A stretch of DNA of 64,000 nucleotides from Bacteroidales bacterium UBA7009 (GCA_002449665.1 DJXH01000008.1:1-64000), one strand, 5' to 3'. Positions 8,546 to 17,914 are shown, numbered from the stretch's first letter. Translations and numbers: made by a program. Notes: a model not told the origin generated them from the sequence alone.

Positions 8546-9868
8546 TTACCCGACTTTTCTCCACGCAATGCTCAAATAGATAGTGCGAACGAGCAAGTGT
8601 GCCATATAGGCAGCGTATAGTGCTTGTATGCCGACTGCGGGCGAGAAAACAAAATATACTACGCCAAACGCTACAGCCGACCAAATCATACAGTTGCGTA
8701 CAGGAACGGCAGCCGTGGCACCGATATAAACGCCGTCCCACATAAATGCAAATGACGACACTACAGGCATTAGCGCAATCCATACTATATAATTCCTTGA
8801 TGCCGCTAATACTTCCGCGTCTGATGTCATAATGTTCATAAGATAACCGTTTGACAACCAAAAAATAAGTGAGAATACAACGCCGATGGCGGCTCCCCAT
8901 ATCATAAGCGTGCCAACTACGTGCTTTACATCTTCCGTCTTATGCCAAACGCTGTTACTACCGCTGCTTTGTGCCTCCATACCGAGTCTGCCTGCAAGTG
9001 CCTCACCGGCGTAGGCAAAGCCGTCAATAAAATATGAGAAAAACATAAAGAGTTTCATCACTATCGTGCTGACAGCTAATTCTGTATCTCCATATATTGA
9101 TGCAATCGCCGTATAGCCGACATATATGGCAATAAAGCATATAGAGCGGATAAAAATGTTGCCGTTAAGTGAGAACAGACGGCGCATCTCAGTGCCTCTG
9201 AACAGCGACTTGATGTCCACTCTGCCTTTAAGTAGTCCTAAATACTTGAAAAACAGTATGACACACACAGTCAAGAGACCCGTATATTGGGCAATCAGTG
9301 TCCCCCACGCCACGCCCATTGCACCGAGAGGTGTATAGACGGCAAGCGCGTAACTCGCAGCCATATTAGCCACATTGACAACAATATCGCTAACCATCGG
9401 TGATACAGTATCCTGCATACCTATGAACCAGCCTTTCAGTGCCATCAGACTAAGTGTGGCAGGGGCTGCCCAAATGCGGATGTAAAAGTACTCGCGGGCG
9501 AAGTCAGCCACAGCTTCCGAGCAGGGCATAACAGCCAATACTCCACTGACAAAGAGCCATTGCAACAGCCATATTACTACCGCCGCACTTAACGCCGTAG
9601 CGACTGAACGAAAAAGTATATCTCTCTGACTTTGTATGTCTTTGCTGCCGTATGCTTGTGCTGTCAGACCCGATGTGCCGACACGCAAAAAGCCGAAGTT
9701 CCAATACAGCAGGTCAAAAAGCATTGTGCCTATCGCTATGCCGCCGATAGCCGAAGAGTCGGAGATATGCCCCGTTATGGCAACATCCACTATGCCGACA
9801 AGCGGAATGGTGATGTTGGCGACAATGCTCGGAAGAGCCAAGCGCAGAATAGAACGTGTAAGTTGCAT
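8546..9868 (-). CDS. MATE family multidrug/toxin exporter
   Basis: An inner-membrane cation-coupled exporter of the MATE family. With the start at 9868 it is 440 residues, a usual family length, with about twelve hydrophobic segments. The N-terminus MQLTRSILRLALPSIVANITIPL and the segment VDVAITGHI..IGGIAIG are typical of the DinF-like branch. The frame stays open to 9934, but that extension would overlap the -7 and -33 promoter boxes at 9891-9922, so ATG 9868 is chosen. Divergently transcribed from the methyltransferase gene. The substrate is not predictable. Confidence 0.9.
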   Translation of the reverse strand: MQLTRSILRLALPSIVANITIPLVGIVDVAITGHISDSSAIGGIAIGTMLFDLLYWNFGFLRVGTSGLTAQAYGSKDIQSQRDILFRSVATALSAAVVIWLLQWLFVSGVLAVMPCSEAVADFAREYFYIRIWAAPATLSLMALKGWFIGMQDTVSPMVSDIVVNVANMAASYALAVYTPLGAMGVAWGTLIAQYTGLLTVCVILFFKYLGLLKGRVDIKSLFRGTEMRRLFSLNGNIFIRSICFIAIYVGYTAIASIYGDTELAVSTIVMKLFMFFSYFIDGFAYAGEALAGRLGMEAQSSGSNSVWHKTEDVKHVVGTLMIWGAAIGVVFSLIFWLSNGYLMNIMTSDAEVLAASRNYIVWIALMPVVSSFAFMWDGVYIGATAAVPVRNCMIWSAVAFGVVYFVFSPAVGIQALYAAYMAHLLVRTIYLSIAWRKVG

Positions 9869-9890
9869 AATCACTGTGCAAAATTCGCTG

Positions 9891-9922
9891 CAAAAGTACT
9901 GCATATTTGCCGTCTTTGCAAC
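9891..9922 (-). promoter_or_regulatory. Promoter of the MATE gene
   Basis: Minus strand GTTG (9922-9919), 20 bases, TACTTTTG (9898-9891). The -7 box is perfect and the -33 box has one mismatch. It sits 22 bp before ATG 9868 and fixes that start. Confidence 0.75.
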
Positions 9923-9927
9923 ATTTT

Positions 9928-9959
9928 TTTGCACACTCCGAAATTCCGTCGTAACTTTG
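9928..9959 (+). promoter_or_regulatory. Promoter of the methyltransferase gene
   Basis: TTTG (9928-9931), 20 bases, TAACTTTG (9952-9959), a perfect match. It is arranged back to back with the MATE promoter; the two -33 boxes are only five bases apart, so one regulator bound here could affect both genes. Confidence 0.8.
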
Positions 9960-9976
9960 CACTCTCAAATCGCTAT

Positions 9977-10795
9977 ATGTCCATGCACTCGCTTTATCGT
10001 TTTTTTGCATATATAAAACATTATCTTACTGCTTTTAACACCGGCGGCGAGGGCATTCATTCGCCTTATCTGTTCTATATAGTACGTATGCTGATGTATG
10101 ACAACAACGGTTACTATATATGGCAGAATATCGAAAAATGTCGCTACCAAATGCTCTCGTCTTCTGATACGATAGATGTCCTTGACCTCGGTACGGGCAA
10201 CGGCAGACAGAGCAGGCGCAGAGTGAAGGATATAGCGGCGACATCTATAGAAGAGCCTCGTATTGCGCAACTTATGTTCCGGCTGATACTATTCCTTTCG
10301 CAAAACTCCGTTAAACCGCTTAATATCCTCGAACTCGGCACCAACCTCGGTATTACTACTGCCTATCTTGCTGCGGCTGACAAAAGAAATTCGGTTACAA
10401 CTATGGAGGGGAGTCGTTCGCTGCTTGATTTGGCAGAACAGAACCACAGACACCTTAATATAAATAATATAAAATATATAGTGGGGAATATAGACGAGCA
10501 GTTGCCGCGTTGGACAGCCAAGCAGACAAACAAGTACCGGTCTGTCGATTTCGCTTTTATAGATGCCAATCATACCTACGAGGCTACGATGCGCTATTTC
10601 AACGAGTTGCTGCCTTTGGTCGGCAAAAAGTCGATATTAGTCATAGACGACATCTACCACTCGCCAGAGATGACACGCGCTTGGCTGCAAATAAAATCCG
10701 ACAGCCGCATTACTACCACCATGGACCTGTATCGTGTAGGGCTTGTCTTTTTCGATAAAGACTACATACATCGTCATTACAGACTGAGATACTGA
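9977..10795 (+). CDS. Class I SAM-dependent methyltransferase
   Basis: A 272-residue probable O-methyltransferase-like enzyme. From residue about 115 it shows a Rossmann-type SAM fold: motif I LNILELGTNLGITTAYLA, an acidic second strand ending VTTMEG, then SVDFAFIDANHTYEATMRYFNEL and SILVIDDIY, which resemble the metal and product site of class I O-methyltransferases. The N-terminal 110 residues hold GGEGIHSPYLFYIVRML, recurrent in Bacteroidota homologues. The start ATG 9977 lies 18 bp after the -7 box; ATG 9983 is an alternative. The reading frame is open further upstream but that part precedes the promoter. The substrate is unknown. Probably co-transcribed with the adenosyltransferase gene 21 bp downstream. 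Confidence 0.85.
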   Translation: MSMHSLYRFFAYIKHYLTAFNTGGEGIHSPYLFYIVRMLMYDNNGYYIWQNIEKCRYQMLSSSDTIDVLDLGTGNGRQSRRRVKDIAATSIEEPRIAQLMFRLILFLSQNSVKPLNILELGTNLGITTAYLAAADKRNSVTTMEGSRSLLDLAEQNHRHLNINNIKYIVGNIDEQLPRWTAKQTNKYRSVDFAFIDANHTYEATMRYFNELLPLVGKKSILVIDDIYHSPEMTRAWLQIKSDSRITTTMDLYRVGLVFFDKDYIHRHYRLRY

Positions 10796-10816
10796 CAGAT
10801 ATTAAACATTAAGATT

Positions 10817-11341
10817 ATGAAAATATATACCAAAGGCGGCGACAAAGGTCGTACGTCGCTTGCAAGCGGCGAGAGAGTAGGGAAGAACTCCCCGAGAATA
10901 GACACCTACGGGACGGCGGACGAACTAAACAGTTTTGTCGGTCTGCTGCGTGCCAAACTCGGCGAGAGCGAACAAGAAAAACTGAATTGGGTGCAAAACA
11001 AACTCTTCAACCTCGGTGCTCTGCTGTCCTGCGCTAAAGGAGAGTGGATAAAAGACGTTGATGTGAAGCAACTTGAAAGTTGGATAGACCAAATGCAAGC
11101 AGGTCAGCAACCCCTCAAGGCCTTCATCCTTCCGGCAGGCAGTGAGACTGTCGCACTCTGCCATATCTGCCGTACCATAACTCGCCGTTTGGAGCGGCTT
11201 ATGGTCAGTCTTGTCAGCAGCGGCGAACAGGTGGACGAGGCTGCTATGAAGTGGGTAAACAGACTTAGCGATTTTTGGTTTGTATATGCCTTGGAATTGG
11301 CAAAAAATGACAAAATTGAGCAAATCTTGTGGAAAATGTGA
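10817..11341 (+). CDS. Cob(I)alamin adenosyltransferase, PduO type
   Basis: Transfers the adenosyl group of ATP to cob(I)alamin to form adenosylcobalamin, the cofactor of radical isomerases. The 174-residue protein opens with MKIYTKGGDKGRTSL, the ATP-binding signature of PduO-type transferases, followed by RIDTYGTADELNSFVG and, near residue 122, CHICRTITRRLERL (family RxxxRxxER-like helix). C-terminal NRLSDFWFVYAL is also conserved. Cytosolic trimer by family. Only 21 bp separate it from the methyltransferase, so it shares its transcript; no cobalamin riboswitch fits in the gap. Confidence 0.93.
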   Translation: MKIYTKGGDKGRTSLASGERVGKNSPRIDTYGTADELNSFVGLLRAKLGESEQEKLNWVQNKLFNLGALLSCAKGEWIKDVDVKQLESWIDQMQAGQQPLKAFILPAGSETVALCHICRTITRRLERLMVSLVSSGEQVDEAAMKWVNRLSDFWFVYALELAKNDKIEQILWKM

Positions 11342-11368
11342 AAAAAAAACATTTTTTTGACATAGATT

Positions 11369-11400
11369 TTTGTCAGTATAGAAAGAATTTTGTACTTTTG
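11369..11400 (+). promoter_or_regulatory. Promoter upstream of the DUF2795 gene
   Basis: TTTG (11369-11372), 20 bases, TACTTTTG (11393-11400), a perfect Bacteroidota promoter. The leader to the first start codon is about 80 nt. Confidence 0.8.
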
Positions 11401-11489
11401 CACGCTAAAAATAGAAGGGGTATGCCATATAGGTACGTTAAGTACTACTTATTAGCATATTAGTTAGGTATTTATAATCTGTTAAACTT

Positions 11490-11711
11490 ATGTATTGGAC
11501 ATTAGAGTTAGCATCAAAGATTGAAGACGCCCCTTGGCCCGCCACCAAAGAGGAACTGCTTGATTACGCCAATCGTATAGGCGCACCAATGGAGGTTATT
11601 GAGAACCTCCAAGAGATAGAGGACGAAGATGAGGTCTATGAGAGTATAGAAGACATCTGGCCCGATTATCCTACAAAAGAAGACTTTTTCTTCGACGAAG
11701 AAGAATATTGA
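11490..11711 (+). CDS. DUF2795 domain protein
   Basis: A 73-residue very acidic protein (C-terminal DEEEY) matching the small DUF2795 family that is highly conserved in Bacteroidota. Seen: MYWTLELASKIEDAPWPATK, then EELLDYANRIGAPMEVIENL and IEDIWPDYPTKEDFFF. No signal peptide or membrane segment, so cytosolic. Its function is unknown. It ends 16 bp before the likely porP start and shares the promoter at 11369-11400 with it. Confidence 0.9.
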   Translation: MYWTLELASKIEDAPWPATKEELLDYANRIGAPMEVIENLQEIEDEDEVYESIEDIWPDYPTKEDFFFDEEEY

Positions 11712-11727
11712 TTTGATTATAGCGGAT

Positions 11728-12702
11728 GTGAAACGATATATTGTTCTTGCCTTCATATTGGCTGTTTGCTGTGTAGTGGTACGGTCGCAGACCGACCCGC
11801 AGATAGGACAATATATGTTTTTGCCGACCGCTTACAACCCCGCAGCGGCGGGGGACGGAGACCTGATGAGAGCCGCAGGTATGCATCGTATGCAGTATAT
11901 AGGTATGGCTGATATGCCGATGACCACCTACTTTACTTTCTCCTCTCCGTTTATGATTGCCAAGACCAAACACGCAGCAGGTGTGAGGTTTATGAACGAC
12001 AGATACGGTCTTTTCAGCAATCAGGCGTTCTATGTACAGTATGCTTATCGCCATCGCATAGGCAGAGGTTATCTCTCGGCAGGCGTGGATTTGGGTTTTG
12101 CAAACATAAGTTTTAAGGTGGACAAAAGCAACCTTGACTCCGTTGCCAAACTCAACCCCGACGGCTACCACCGCGAGACGGACGATGCCTTGCCGCAGGC
12201 TTCCGGCTCCGACGGCGTTACAGGGATGGGCTTTGATATGAGTTTAGGCTTGTATTATGCCGCCCCCGAATGGTGGGCATCGCTCAGCTACAGCCACCTC
12301 ACGCAGCCTAAAATCAACTGGTCGGACAGGACTTTTATGACCTTGCAAGGTACGCTCTATCTCGCCGGCGGGTACAACTGGAAACTGCGCAATCCTGACT
12401 GGGTATTAAAGCCGAGCCTGATGATGATGACGGATTTTCGCTCGTGGGATGTGAACCTCACGATGCTTGCCGAACTTAAGCAGCAGTATCGTTTCGGAAT
12501 AGGTTATCGCATAGCAGGAAGCGTGAATATACTGCTCGGCGTGGACATAATCCCCGGTCTGCAGTTGGGCTACACCTATGAGTTGCCCGCCAACGGACTG
12601 ATAAAAGCCACCTACGGCTCCCACGAACTATTCCTCGCATACGGTTTTGATATCCTCAAACCCAAGCGGACGAACAAATATAAAAGCATAAGATACTTAT
12701 AA
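11728..12702 (+). CDS. porP: PorP/SprF family T9SS outer-membrane protein
   Basis: An outer-membrane beta-barrel of the PorP/SprF family, the partner encoded with gldKLMN/porKLMN in type IX secretion. The start is taken as GTG 11728, which gives a clean signal peptide (KRYIVLAFILAVCCVVVRS|Q); a TTG at 11713 in the same frame is an alternative. The mature N-terminus TDPQIGQYMFLPTAYNPAAAG is the hallmark of the family, followed by alternating barrel strands and a C-terminal HELFLAYGFDI. About 325 residues, the usual length. Upstream of porKLMN, which have their own promoter. Confidence 0.92.
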   Translation: MKRYIVLAFILAVCCVVVRSQTDPQIGQYMFLPTAYNPAAAGDGDLMRAAGMHRMQYIGMADMPMTTYFTFSSPFMIAKTKHAAGVRFMNDRYGLFSNQAFYVQYAYRHRIGRGYLSAGVDLGFANISFKVDKSNLDSVAKLNPDGYHRETDDALPQASGSDGVTGMGFDMSLGLYYAAPEWWASLSYSHLTQPKINWSDRTFMTLQGTLYLAGGYNWKLRNPDWVLKPSLMMMTDFRSWDVNLTMLAELKQQYRFGIGYRIAGSVNILLGVDIIPGLQLGYTYELPANGLIKATYGSHELFLAYGFDILKPKRTNKYKSIRYL

Positions 12703-12766
12703 TCACTTAATGAGAACTACGAAAGGTAGTCTTGATATGGTGATAAACAGAATATAAACTTAAAAA

Positions 12767-12797
12767 TTTGGTGTTTATCGAAACATTTTTACGTTTG
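12767..12797 (+). promoter_or_regulatory. Promoter of the porKLMN operon
   Basis: TTTG (12767-12770), 19 bases, TACGTTTG (12790-12797), 41 bp before the porK start. The T9SS core genes can thus be transcribed separately from porP. Confidence 0.75.
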
Positions 12798-12838
12798 TTA
12801 CATTTATTATCAGGTATTATTTCAATACACTATAACGT

Positions 12839-14215
12839 ATGAAGATCGCAAAGAACATTACTCTGCTTGTGTTAGTCCTTGTTATGGCTGCATGCGGAGG
12901 TCCGGCAGGAGAACTTGTAGGCGTTGTCAAGCCGGGTAATTTCAAAGAAGCAAACCCGTATGGTATGGTGTTCATCAGAAAAGGTGCTTTTATGATGGGT
13001 GAAAATACGCAGTCTGCCATCTTCGGTCAGCCTGACAACCCGTTTATGACCACCGTTAATGCTTTCTGGATGGACGAAACCGAGATTACCAACAACGAGT
13101 ATAAACAATTCGTTTATTGGGTGCGTGACTCTATCGCTTTCCGCCGTCTCATATTCCAACAGGGTATGGATCAGTCGCCTTATGCTCTTTATAGTCAAGA
13201 GGATGACGACAACGGACTGATAAGCGATACTACCGTCAGAATAGACTGGCGCAAGAAAGTGCCTTGGGATAAAATGGGAAAGGACGAGGAGATAAAAGAG
13301 GCTCTTCTCCCGATGTTCTATTCCGACGGCAAGACCTTGCGTACCATTGACTTGCACTATCGCTACAGTTGGATGAACTACGATCAGGCACGCTTGCCCT
13401 ACAACAAGTTTGATGTAGCCAAAGGTCGCTATCCCGCTAACGCTCGTGCACGTGTGGACACTTTCTGGGTGGACGAGGTGGAAGGCATAAAGGACAGTAC
13501 TATTATCCGTCCGCTGCGCGAACCTAAAGATTTTCTTACTCACAAGATTATCAGTATCTATCCCGATACTATGATTTGGATTCGCGACTTCCAGTTTGCC
13601 TACAACGACCCGATGATGAAAGGCTACTTCGATTTCCTCGGTTATGCCGAATATCCCGTAGTGGGTGTTACTTGGGAGCAGGCACACGCTTTCTGCAACT
13701 GGCGCACCAAATACTTTGAGTCTTCCTCTAAAGTGGCTTCTCAAGTCTATCGTCTGCCCACAGAGGCAGAGTGGGAGTACGCGGCACGCGGCGGCAGAAA
13801 AATGGCAATGTATCCTTGGGGCGGCAACTACGCAAGAGACTCCAAAGGTTGTTTCCTTGCCAACTTCAAGCCCTATCGCGGTGCATACAATGACGATACC
13901 GGTACTATGACAATGCGCGTGGCACAATATCGTCCTAATGATTTCGGTTTGTTTGATATGGCGGGCAATGTGGCAGAATGGACGTCCACGGCTTTCAACC
14001 CCTCTACCAACACCTATGTCAACGACATTAACTCCAACTTCGACTATATGGCTCGCAAAGACGACCCTGATGTACTCAAATGCAAAGTGGTAAAAGGCGG
14101 TAGTTGGAAAGACATATACTACTATATGCAATGCGGTGTGCGTACCTACGAGTACCAGTACGAGAGCCGCGCTTATATAGGTTTCCGCTGCGTAAGGTCG
14201 TTCATAGGAGACTGA
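12839..14215 (+). CDS. porK: T9SS ring lipoprotein PorK/GldK
   Basis: Outer-membrane lipoprotein that forms, with PorN, the large periplasmic ring of the type IX secretion system. The 458-residue protein has a lipoprotein signal ending LVMAAC (lipid-bearing Cys19). The rest is a formylglycine-generating-enzyme-like (FGE-sulfatase) fold: MVFIRKGAFMMG near residue 43, VNAFWMDETEITNNEYKQF near 72, RLPTEAEWEYAARGG near 306, DMAGNVAEWTS near 377, GFRCVRS at the end. These are the conserved GldK features, here structural and not enzymatic by current knowledge. First gene of porK-L-M-N, with the promoter at 12767-12797. Confidence 0.95.
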   Translation: MKIAKNITLLVLVLVMAACGGPAGELVGVVKPGNFKEANPYGMVFIRKGAFMMGENTQSAIFGQPDNPFMTTVNAFWMDETEITNNEYKQFVYWVRDSIAFRRLIFQQGMDQSPYALYSQEDDDNGLISDTTVRIDWRKKVPWDKMGKDEEIKEALLPMFYSDGKTLRTIDLHYRYSWMNYDQARLPYNKFDVAKGRYPANARARVDTFWVDEVEGIKDSTIIRPLREPKDFLTHKIISIYPDTMIWIRDFQFAYNDPMMKGYFDFLGYAEYPVVGVTWEQAHAFCNWRTKYFESSSKVASQVYRLPTEAEWEYAARGGRKMAMYPWGGNYARDSKGCFLANFKPYRGAYNDDTGTMTMRVAQYRPNDFGLFDMAGNVAEWTSTAFNPSTNTYVNDINSNFDYMARKDDPDVLKCKVVKGGSWKDIYYYMQCGVRTYEYQYESRAYIGFRCVRSFIGD

Positions 14216-14276
14216 TAACAGGGAAGGCTTAAAGAAAATTCAAATAGATTACAAAACTTAAAAACAAAATATCGCA

Positions 14277-15200
14277 ATGGCAACAGAAAATGCTCCCAAA
14301 AAACAATCAGGTTGGGACAAAGTAGTAGCATGGTATGCAAGACAAGCATACGCAGTAGGTATCGTTTATAGCCTTGGTGCGGCAGTCGTTATCGTCGGTG
14401 CCCTCTTTAAGATTATGCACTGGCCCGGTGCAGGTATTGTGCTTACGGCAGGTATGTGTACAGAGGCTTTCTTGTTTATGATAGGTATTTTTGAAAAACC
14501 GCACGCAACATATCATTGGGAGCATGTTTTCCCGCAACTCGTAGGTGATGAGACCAAAGAACTTCTCGGTGGCAACGGCGTAGCAGGCGTTGCAGGTTCG
14601 GCGCAAACATCTTCTGCTCCCGCCGCTCCCGCTCTTACTGAGGGCGATATGCGTTCACTTAAGGAAGGCATTGAAAACCTCGGTCGCACAGCAGGTCAAC
14701 TTTCCGAACTTGGCAAAGTGGCTGTCAGCACTACTAACCTCGTTGGTAAGATGGACGAAGCAACCAAAGCCGTTGAGCAGTTTGCAGGCTCTCAGGCACA
14801 ACTTGTTGCCAACTCCGACAAACTCAACGGTAAATACTCGCAGCTCGGCAGTGTCTATGAGCAGATGCAGGCAGAGGCAGAGAAAATGGTGGAGGCTACT
14901 CGCAGCCAGCAGCGTAACGTGGAAGGAATTAACAACCAGCTCGGTTCGCTCAACGCCGTATATGAACTCCAACTCTCTGCCCTCAAATCTCAAGCCGATG
15001 CTCTCAAGGGTCAGACCGAGCGTATCAACGCCAACAACAGCCGCATAGAAGCAGTGGCTGCCGATATGCAGAAGATGCAGGAGAATATGAAATCGGCTGC
15101 GAACGGCGTTACCGCTTACGAAGACGGAGTGAAGAAACTCTCAACGCAGATTGCCGACCTTAACAAGATTTACGGTAATATGCTCAATGCTTTGGCATAA
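14277..15200 (+). CDS. porL: T9SS inner-membrane motor protein PorL/GldL
   Basis: Inner-membrane component that, with PorM, forms the proton-driven motor energising T9SS. The 307-residue protein has two transmembrane helices near residues 27-45 and 52-70, joined around the conserved KIMHWPGAG motif. A glutamate within the second helix (TEAFLF) is positioned like the motor glutamate of GldL. After residue 100 the protein is cytoplasmic and largely coiled coil (LSELGKVAVSTTNLVGKMDE ... QTERINANNSRIEAVAADM). Lies 61 bp after porK. Confidence 0.95.
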   Translation: MATENAPKKQSGWDKVVAWYARQAYAVGIVYSLGAAVVIVGALFKIMHWPGAGIVLTAGMCTEAFLFMIGIFEKPHATYHWEHVFPQLVGDETKELLGGNGVAGVAGSAQTSSAPAAPALTEGDMRSLKEGIENLGRTAGQLSELGKVAVSTTNLVGKMDEATKAVEQFAGSQAQLVANSDKLNGKYSQLGSVYEQMQAEAEKMVEATRSQQRNVEGINNQLGSLNAVYELQLSALKSQADALKGQTERINANNSRIEAVAADMQKMQENMKSAANGVTAYEDGVKKLSTQIADLNKIYGNMLNALA

Positions 15201-15257
15201 AGCGACTTTACACCTTATTTATATAATAACACTAATTCACAGTAAAACAGTATAACT

Positions 15258-16835
15258 ATGGGTGGAGCGAAGAATTGTCCGGAAACCCCGAGACAAAAAA
15301 TGATAGGTATGATGTACCTCGTACTAACCGCGATGTTGGCTCTTAACGTCAGTGCCGCCATCCTCAACGGTTATATGCAGGTAGATGATAGCCTTCATAC
15401 CACTACCGTTTCCGTTCAGGAGGCAAACAAACTCCTGTACCAGAAGTTTGATGCCGCTATGGCTGATAACCCTGATAAAACACGCGAGTGGTACGAGAAG
15501 GCTCAACAGGTAAGGGAAAAATCAGACGAGATATTCAATTATGTTCAGTTCTGTAAAGACTCGCTTATTTATCTTACAGGTCAGGCTTCCAAGAAGGACG
15601 AGAACAATAATGATGTCCTTTTCTACAAGGGTGCTACCGTTCGTCAGATGAAAAAAGCCGATGATACCAACGAGCCGCAACGCTTTGGTATAGACCTCGG
15701 CTACGGCGATTCGATACGTAACAGAGTAATTGCATATCGTGATTTCCTCAATGAGATAACAGGCGGTGAAAAACGTGACGAGTTGTACCGCACATTCTAT
15801 GTAGACTCCGTTGCCGGTGCAGAAAAAGGTTCTGTCGTATCTTGGCAGCAGGGTATGTTCCACGAGATGCCCGCTTGTGCCGTTATAACGATGCTCTCTA
15901 AGATCCAGAATGATATACGTACCGAAGAAGGAAATATCGTCTCTTGGCTTGAGAATCAGACTGATGCCGGCGACGTGCGTGTAAACAAACTGATGGCATA
16001 CGTTATCCCAGAATCCAAGACCGTAATACAAGGTAGTGAGTATCAGGCTCAAATAGTAATGGCAGCCATAGATACAACGAAGGTGCCGGAGATATATGTA
16101 GAAGGTCGCAAACTTGACCGAGACGGCAAGTTCAAGGCTATAGCATCAGCAAAAGGTGTTCGCAAATATACCGGTGAACTCGTATATACCGACCCTTCAG
16201 GCGAGAAGGTTTCCATTCCTTTCCAAAGCGAGTATAATGTTGAAGAACCGAGTGTTACCATCTCCAACGATGACCTTGATATTATGTATCGCGACTATGA
16301 GAATAAGTTCGATATTTCTGCCCCCGGTATTACGTCCGACCGTTTGAGAGTGGAAGTTACTGGTGCTGACTATACTCGTAACGGCAAGTATTGGGTAATG
16401 AAACCCAAAGAGTCGGCTAAAACGGTCAAAGTAGTTGTAAAAGCAGACCTTAACGGCAAAATAACCACTCTCGGTGAGAAAGACTACCGCGTAAAGAAAC
16501 TGCCCGATCCGAGTGCATTCTTCGTTACAAAGAAGGGTACAGCTCTTCGCAAGGGTTCTATCTCTATAGGCGAACTGACAGCAGATGGTGCCAAACTTGA
16601 GGCCAGTTACGGAGAAGACGGTATATTGAAAGTAAATTTCCAGATAGCCAGTTTCTCCGTGCAGATAGGCAAGCAGACCATTCCTTCAGAGTCTGAAAGG
16701 ATGAACTCAAAGCAAGTTTCTGCCATCAAGAATATGCGCCGTGGTGATATACTCTTTATTCACACCATCTTCATTAAAACTCCTACCGGCAAGGTAGTGC
16801 CTATGGACGGAAACTTGATGTTTACAATCAGTTAA
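15258..16835 (+). CDS. porM: T9SS motor stator-shaft protein PorM/GldM
   Basis: Inner-membrane protein with one N-terminal transmembrane helix and a long periplasmic shaft that passes energy from PorL to the PorK-PorN ring. The 525-residue sequence has the family start GGAKNCPETPRQKMIGMMYL, with the helix running through VLTAMLALNVSAAIL. Domains D1 (helical, residues ~40-220) to D4 (beta, ~415-520) follow in the usual order and length. It lies 57 bp after porL and 28 bp before porN. Confidence 0.95.
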   Translation: MGGAKNCPETPRQKMIGMMYLVLTAMLALNVSAAILNGYMQVDDSLHTTTVSVQEANKLLYQKFDAAMADNPDKTREWYEKAQQVREKSDEIFNYVQFCKDSLIYLTGQASKKDENNNDVLFYKGATVRQMKKADDTNEPQRFGIDLGYGDSIRNRVIAYRDFLNEITGGEKRDELYRTFYVDSVAGAEKGSVVSWQQGMFHEMPACAVITMLSKIQNDIRTEEGNIVSWLENQTDAGDVRVNKLMAYVIPESKTVIQGSEYQAQIVMAAIDTTKVPEIYVEGRKLDRDGKFKAIASAKGVRKYTGELVYTDPSGEKVSIPFQSEYNVEEPSVTISNDDLDIMYRDYENKFDISAPGITSDRLRVEVTGADYTRNGKYWVMKPKESAKTVKVVVKADLNGKITTLGEKDYRVKKLPDPSAFFVTKKGTALRKGSISIGELTADGAKLEASYGEDGILKVNFQIASFSVQIGKQTIPSESERMNSKQVSAIKNMRRGDILFIHTIFIKTPTGKVVPMDGNLMFTIS

Positions 16836-16863
16836 TGATTAGTACTAACCAAAATCATTTCTT

Positions 16864-17817
16864 ATGAAACGAATCCTTTTATTTGTCATATTTGCTTGTT
16901 CTATATCTCTCGTTCAAGCCCAACAGCAAGTGTTGTCGTTTTTTGATAAAAATGGTACTATCAGATTGGAAACACAGGAGTTGGATGCTGCAGCGGATAC
17001 GCTTGTTACGGTCTTCCACCGTAAAGACGATGTGGTATGGGCAAGGCTTGTCTATAGAGTGATAGATATGCGCTACAAGCAGAACTATCAACTCTATTTC
17101 CCTCGCACGGCTGACGATCCTATCTATAGGAGTCTGTTCAAACTCATAGCCGAGGCTGTGGCTGACACTATGTCCGTTTATCGCCCCAATCCTCGTGAGT
17201 TTACGCCTATGTACAATGAGGATATGCGCGTGAACGCCTCGCACAATGCCGAGTTTATGAACGACTTCCACTTCTTTGCTCTCTCCGATGAGTTTGGGCA
17301 ATATATAGATAAAGACGGCGACGGCAATTTTAATACCGACCCCTTTATCATCTATTATGACTCTGTTCAGCATAAGATGGTGTTCAATGTCCACAGTTAT
17401 GATGACTATGTGCAGAATCAGATAAAGTACCTTATCCAAGAAGTGATTTTCTTTGACAAGCACACATCTCGTCTGCATCGCCAGATTGTGGCTATAGCAC
17501 CGCTGCAATTGCATGGTCGTCTTGAAGATGATCCGATGGATTTCCTCAAAAACTCCATTACATGCTGGATACTTTACCACGACCTGCGCCCGTATTTGGC
17601 TAAAAACTATATGATTCCGCTTCTTAACGAAACGAAACGTGTTACTTTTGACGAGTTCTTCCAAAAACGTCTCTACACGTCTTATCTTGTGGGAGAAGGC
17701 AATATGTACAACCGTATGATTCTTGATTACGCCAAGAAGGAAGTGGATGCAAAGAAAGAGCAGGAACGCATAGAGGCGGAACTGCTGAACTTTGAACAAG
17801 ACCTTTGGGAGTATTGA
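16864..17817 (+). CDS. porN: T9SS ring protein PorN/GldN
   Basis: Periplasmic protein that assembles with PorK into the T9SS ring under the outer membrane. The 317-residue protein starts with a signal peptide (MKRILLFVIFACSISLVQAQ). Seen family features: DDVVWARLVYRVIDMRYKQN near residue 55, EDMRVNASHNAEFMNDFHFF near 120, and the C-terminal TFDEFFQKRLYTSYLVGEGN. The last 30 residues form a charged helix (KKEVDAKKEQERIEAEL). Last gene of the core operon, followed by a hairpin. Confidence 0.94.
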   Translation: MKRILLFVIFACSISLVQAQQQVLSFFDKNGTIRLETQELDAAADTLVTVFHRKDDVVWARLVYRVIDMRYKQNYQLYFPRTADDPIYRSLFKLIAEAVADTMSVYRPNPREFTPMYNEDMRVNASHNAEFMNDFHFFALSDEFGQYIDKDGDGNFNTDPFIIYYDSVQHKMVFNVHSYDDYVQNQIKYLIQEVIFFDKHTSRLHRQIVAIAPLQLHGRLEDDPMDFLKNSITCWILYHDLRPYLAKNYMIPLLNETKRVTFDEFFQKRLYTSYLVGEGNMYNRMILDYAKKEVDAKKEQERIEAELLNFEQDLWEY

Positions 17818-17821
17818 TACA

Positions 17822-17853
17822 AAGAGGCAGGTTATACTTACAACCTGCCTCTT
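17822..17853 (+). terminator. Hairpin after the T9SS core operon
   Basis: A perfect 12-bp stem, AAGAGGCAGGTT (17822-17833) with its complement at 17842-17853, and an 8-nt loop, only 4 bp after the porN stop codon. The downstream bases are only moderately T-rich, so termination strength is uncertain. Confidence 0.75.
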
Positions 17854-17914
17854 AAATTGATATTTCCGATTTCCCTTTTTCAGCCGGATAATCATATACG
17901 TTCTCTTGACTGCT

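Noticed and set aside
9869..9934. Upstream extension of the MATE reading frame
   Set aside because: It overlaps the promoter boxes and adds 22 residues before the family N-terminus.
10796..10816. Cobalamin riboswitch upstream of the cob(I)alamin adenosyltransferase
   Set aside because: The gap is 21 bp and the gene is inside an operon.
12872..14131. A 419-codon minus-strand open frame opposite porK
   Set aside because: No recognisable family and no start context; porK on the plus strand is unmistakable and lies in a conserved operon.
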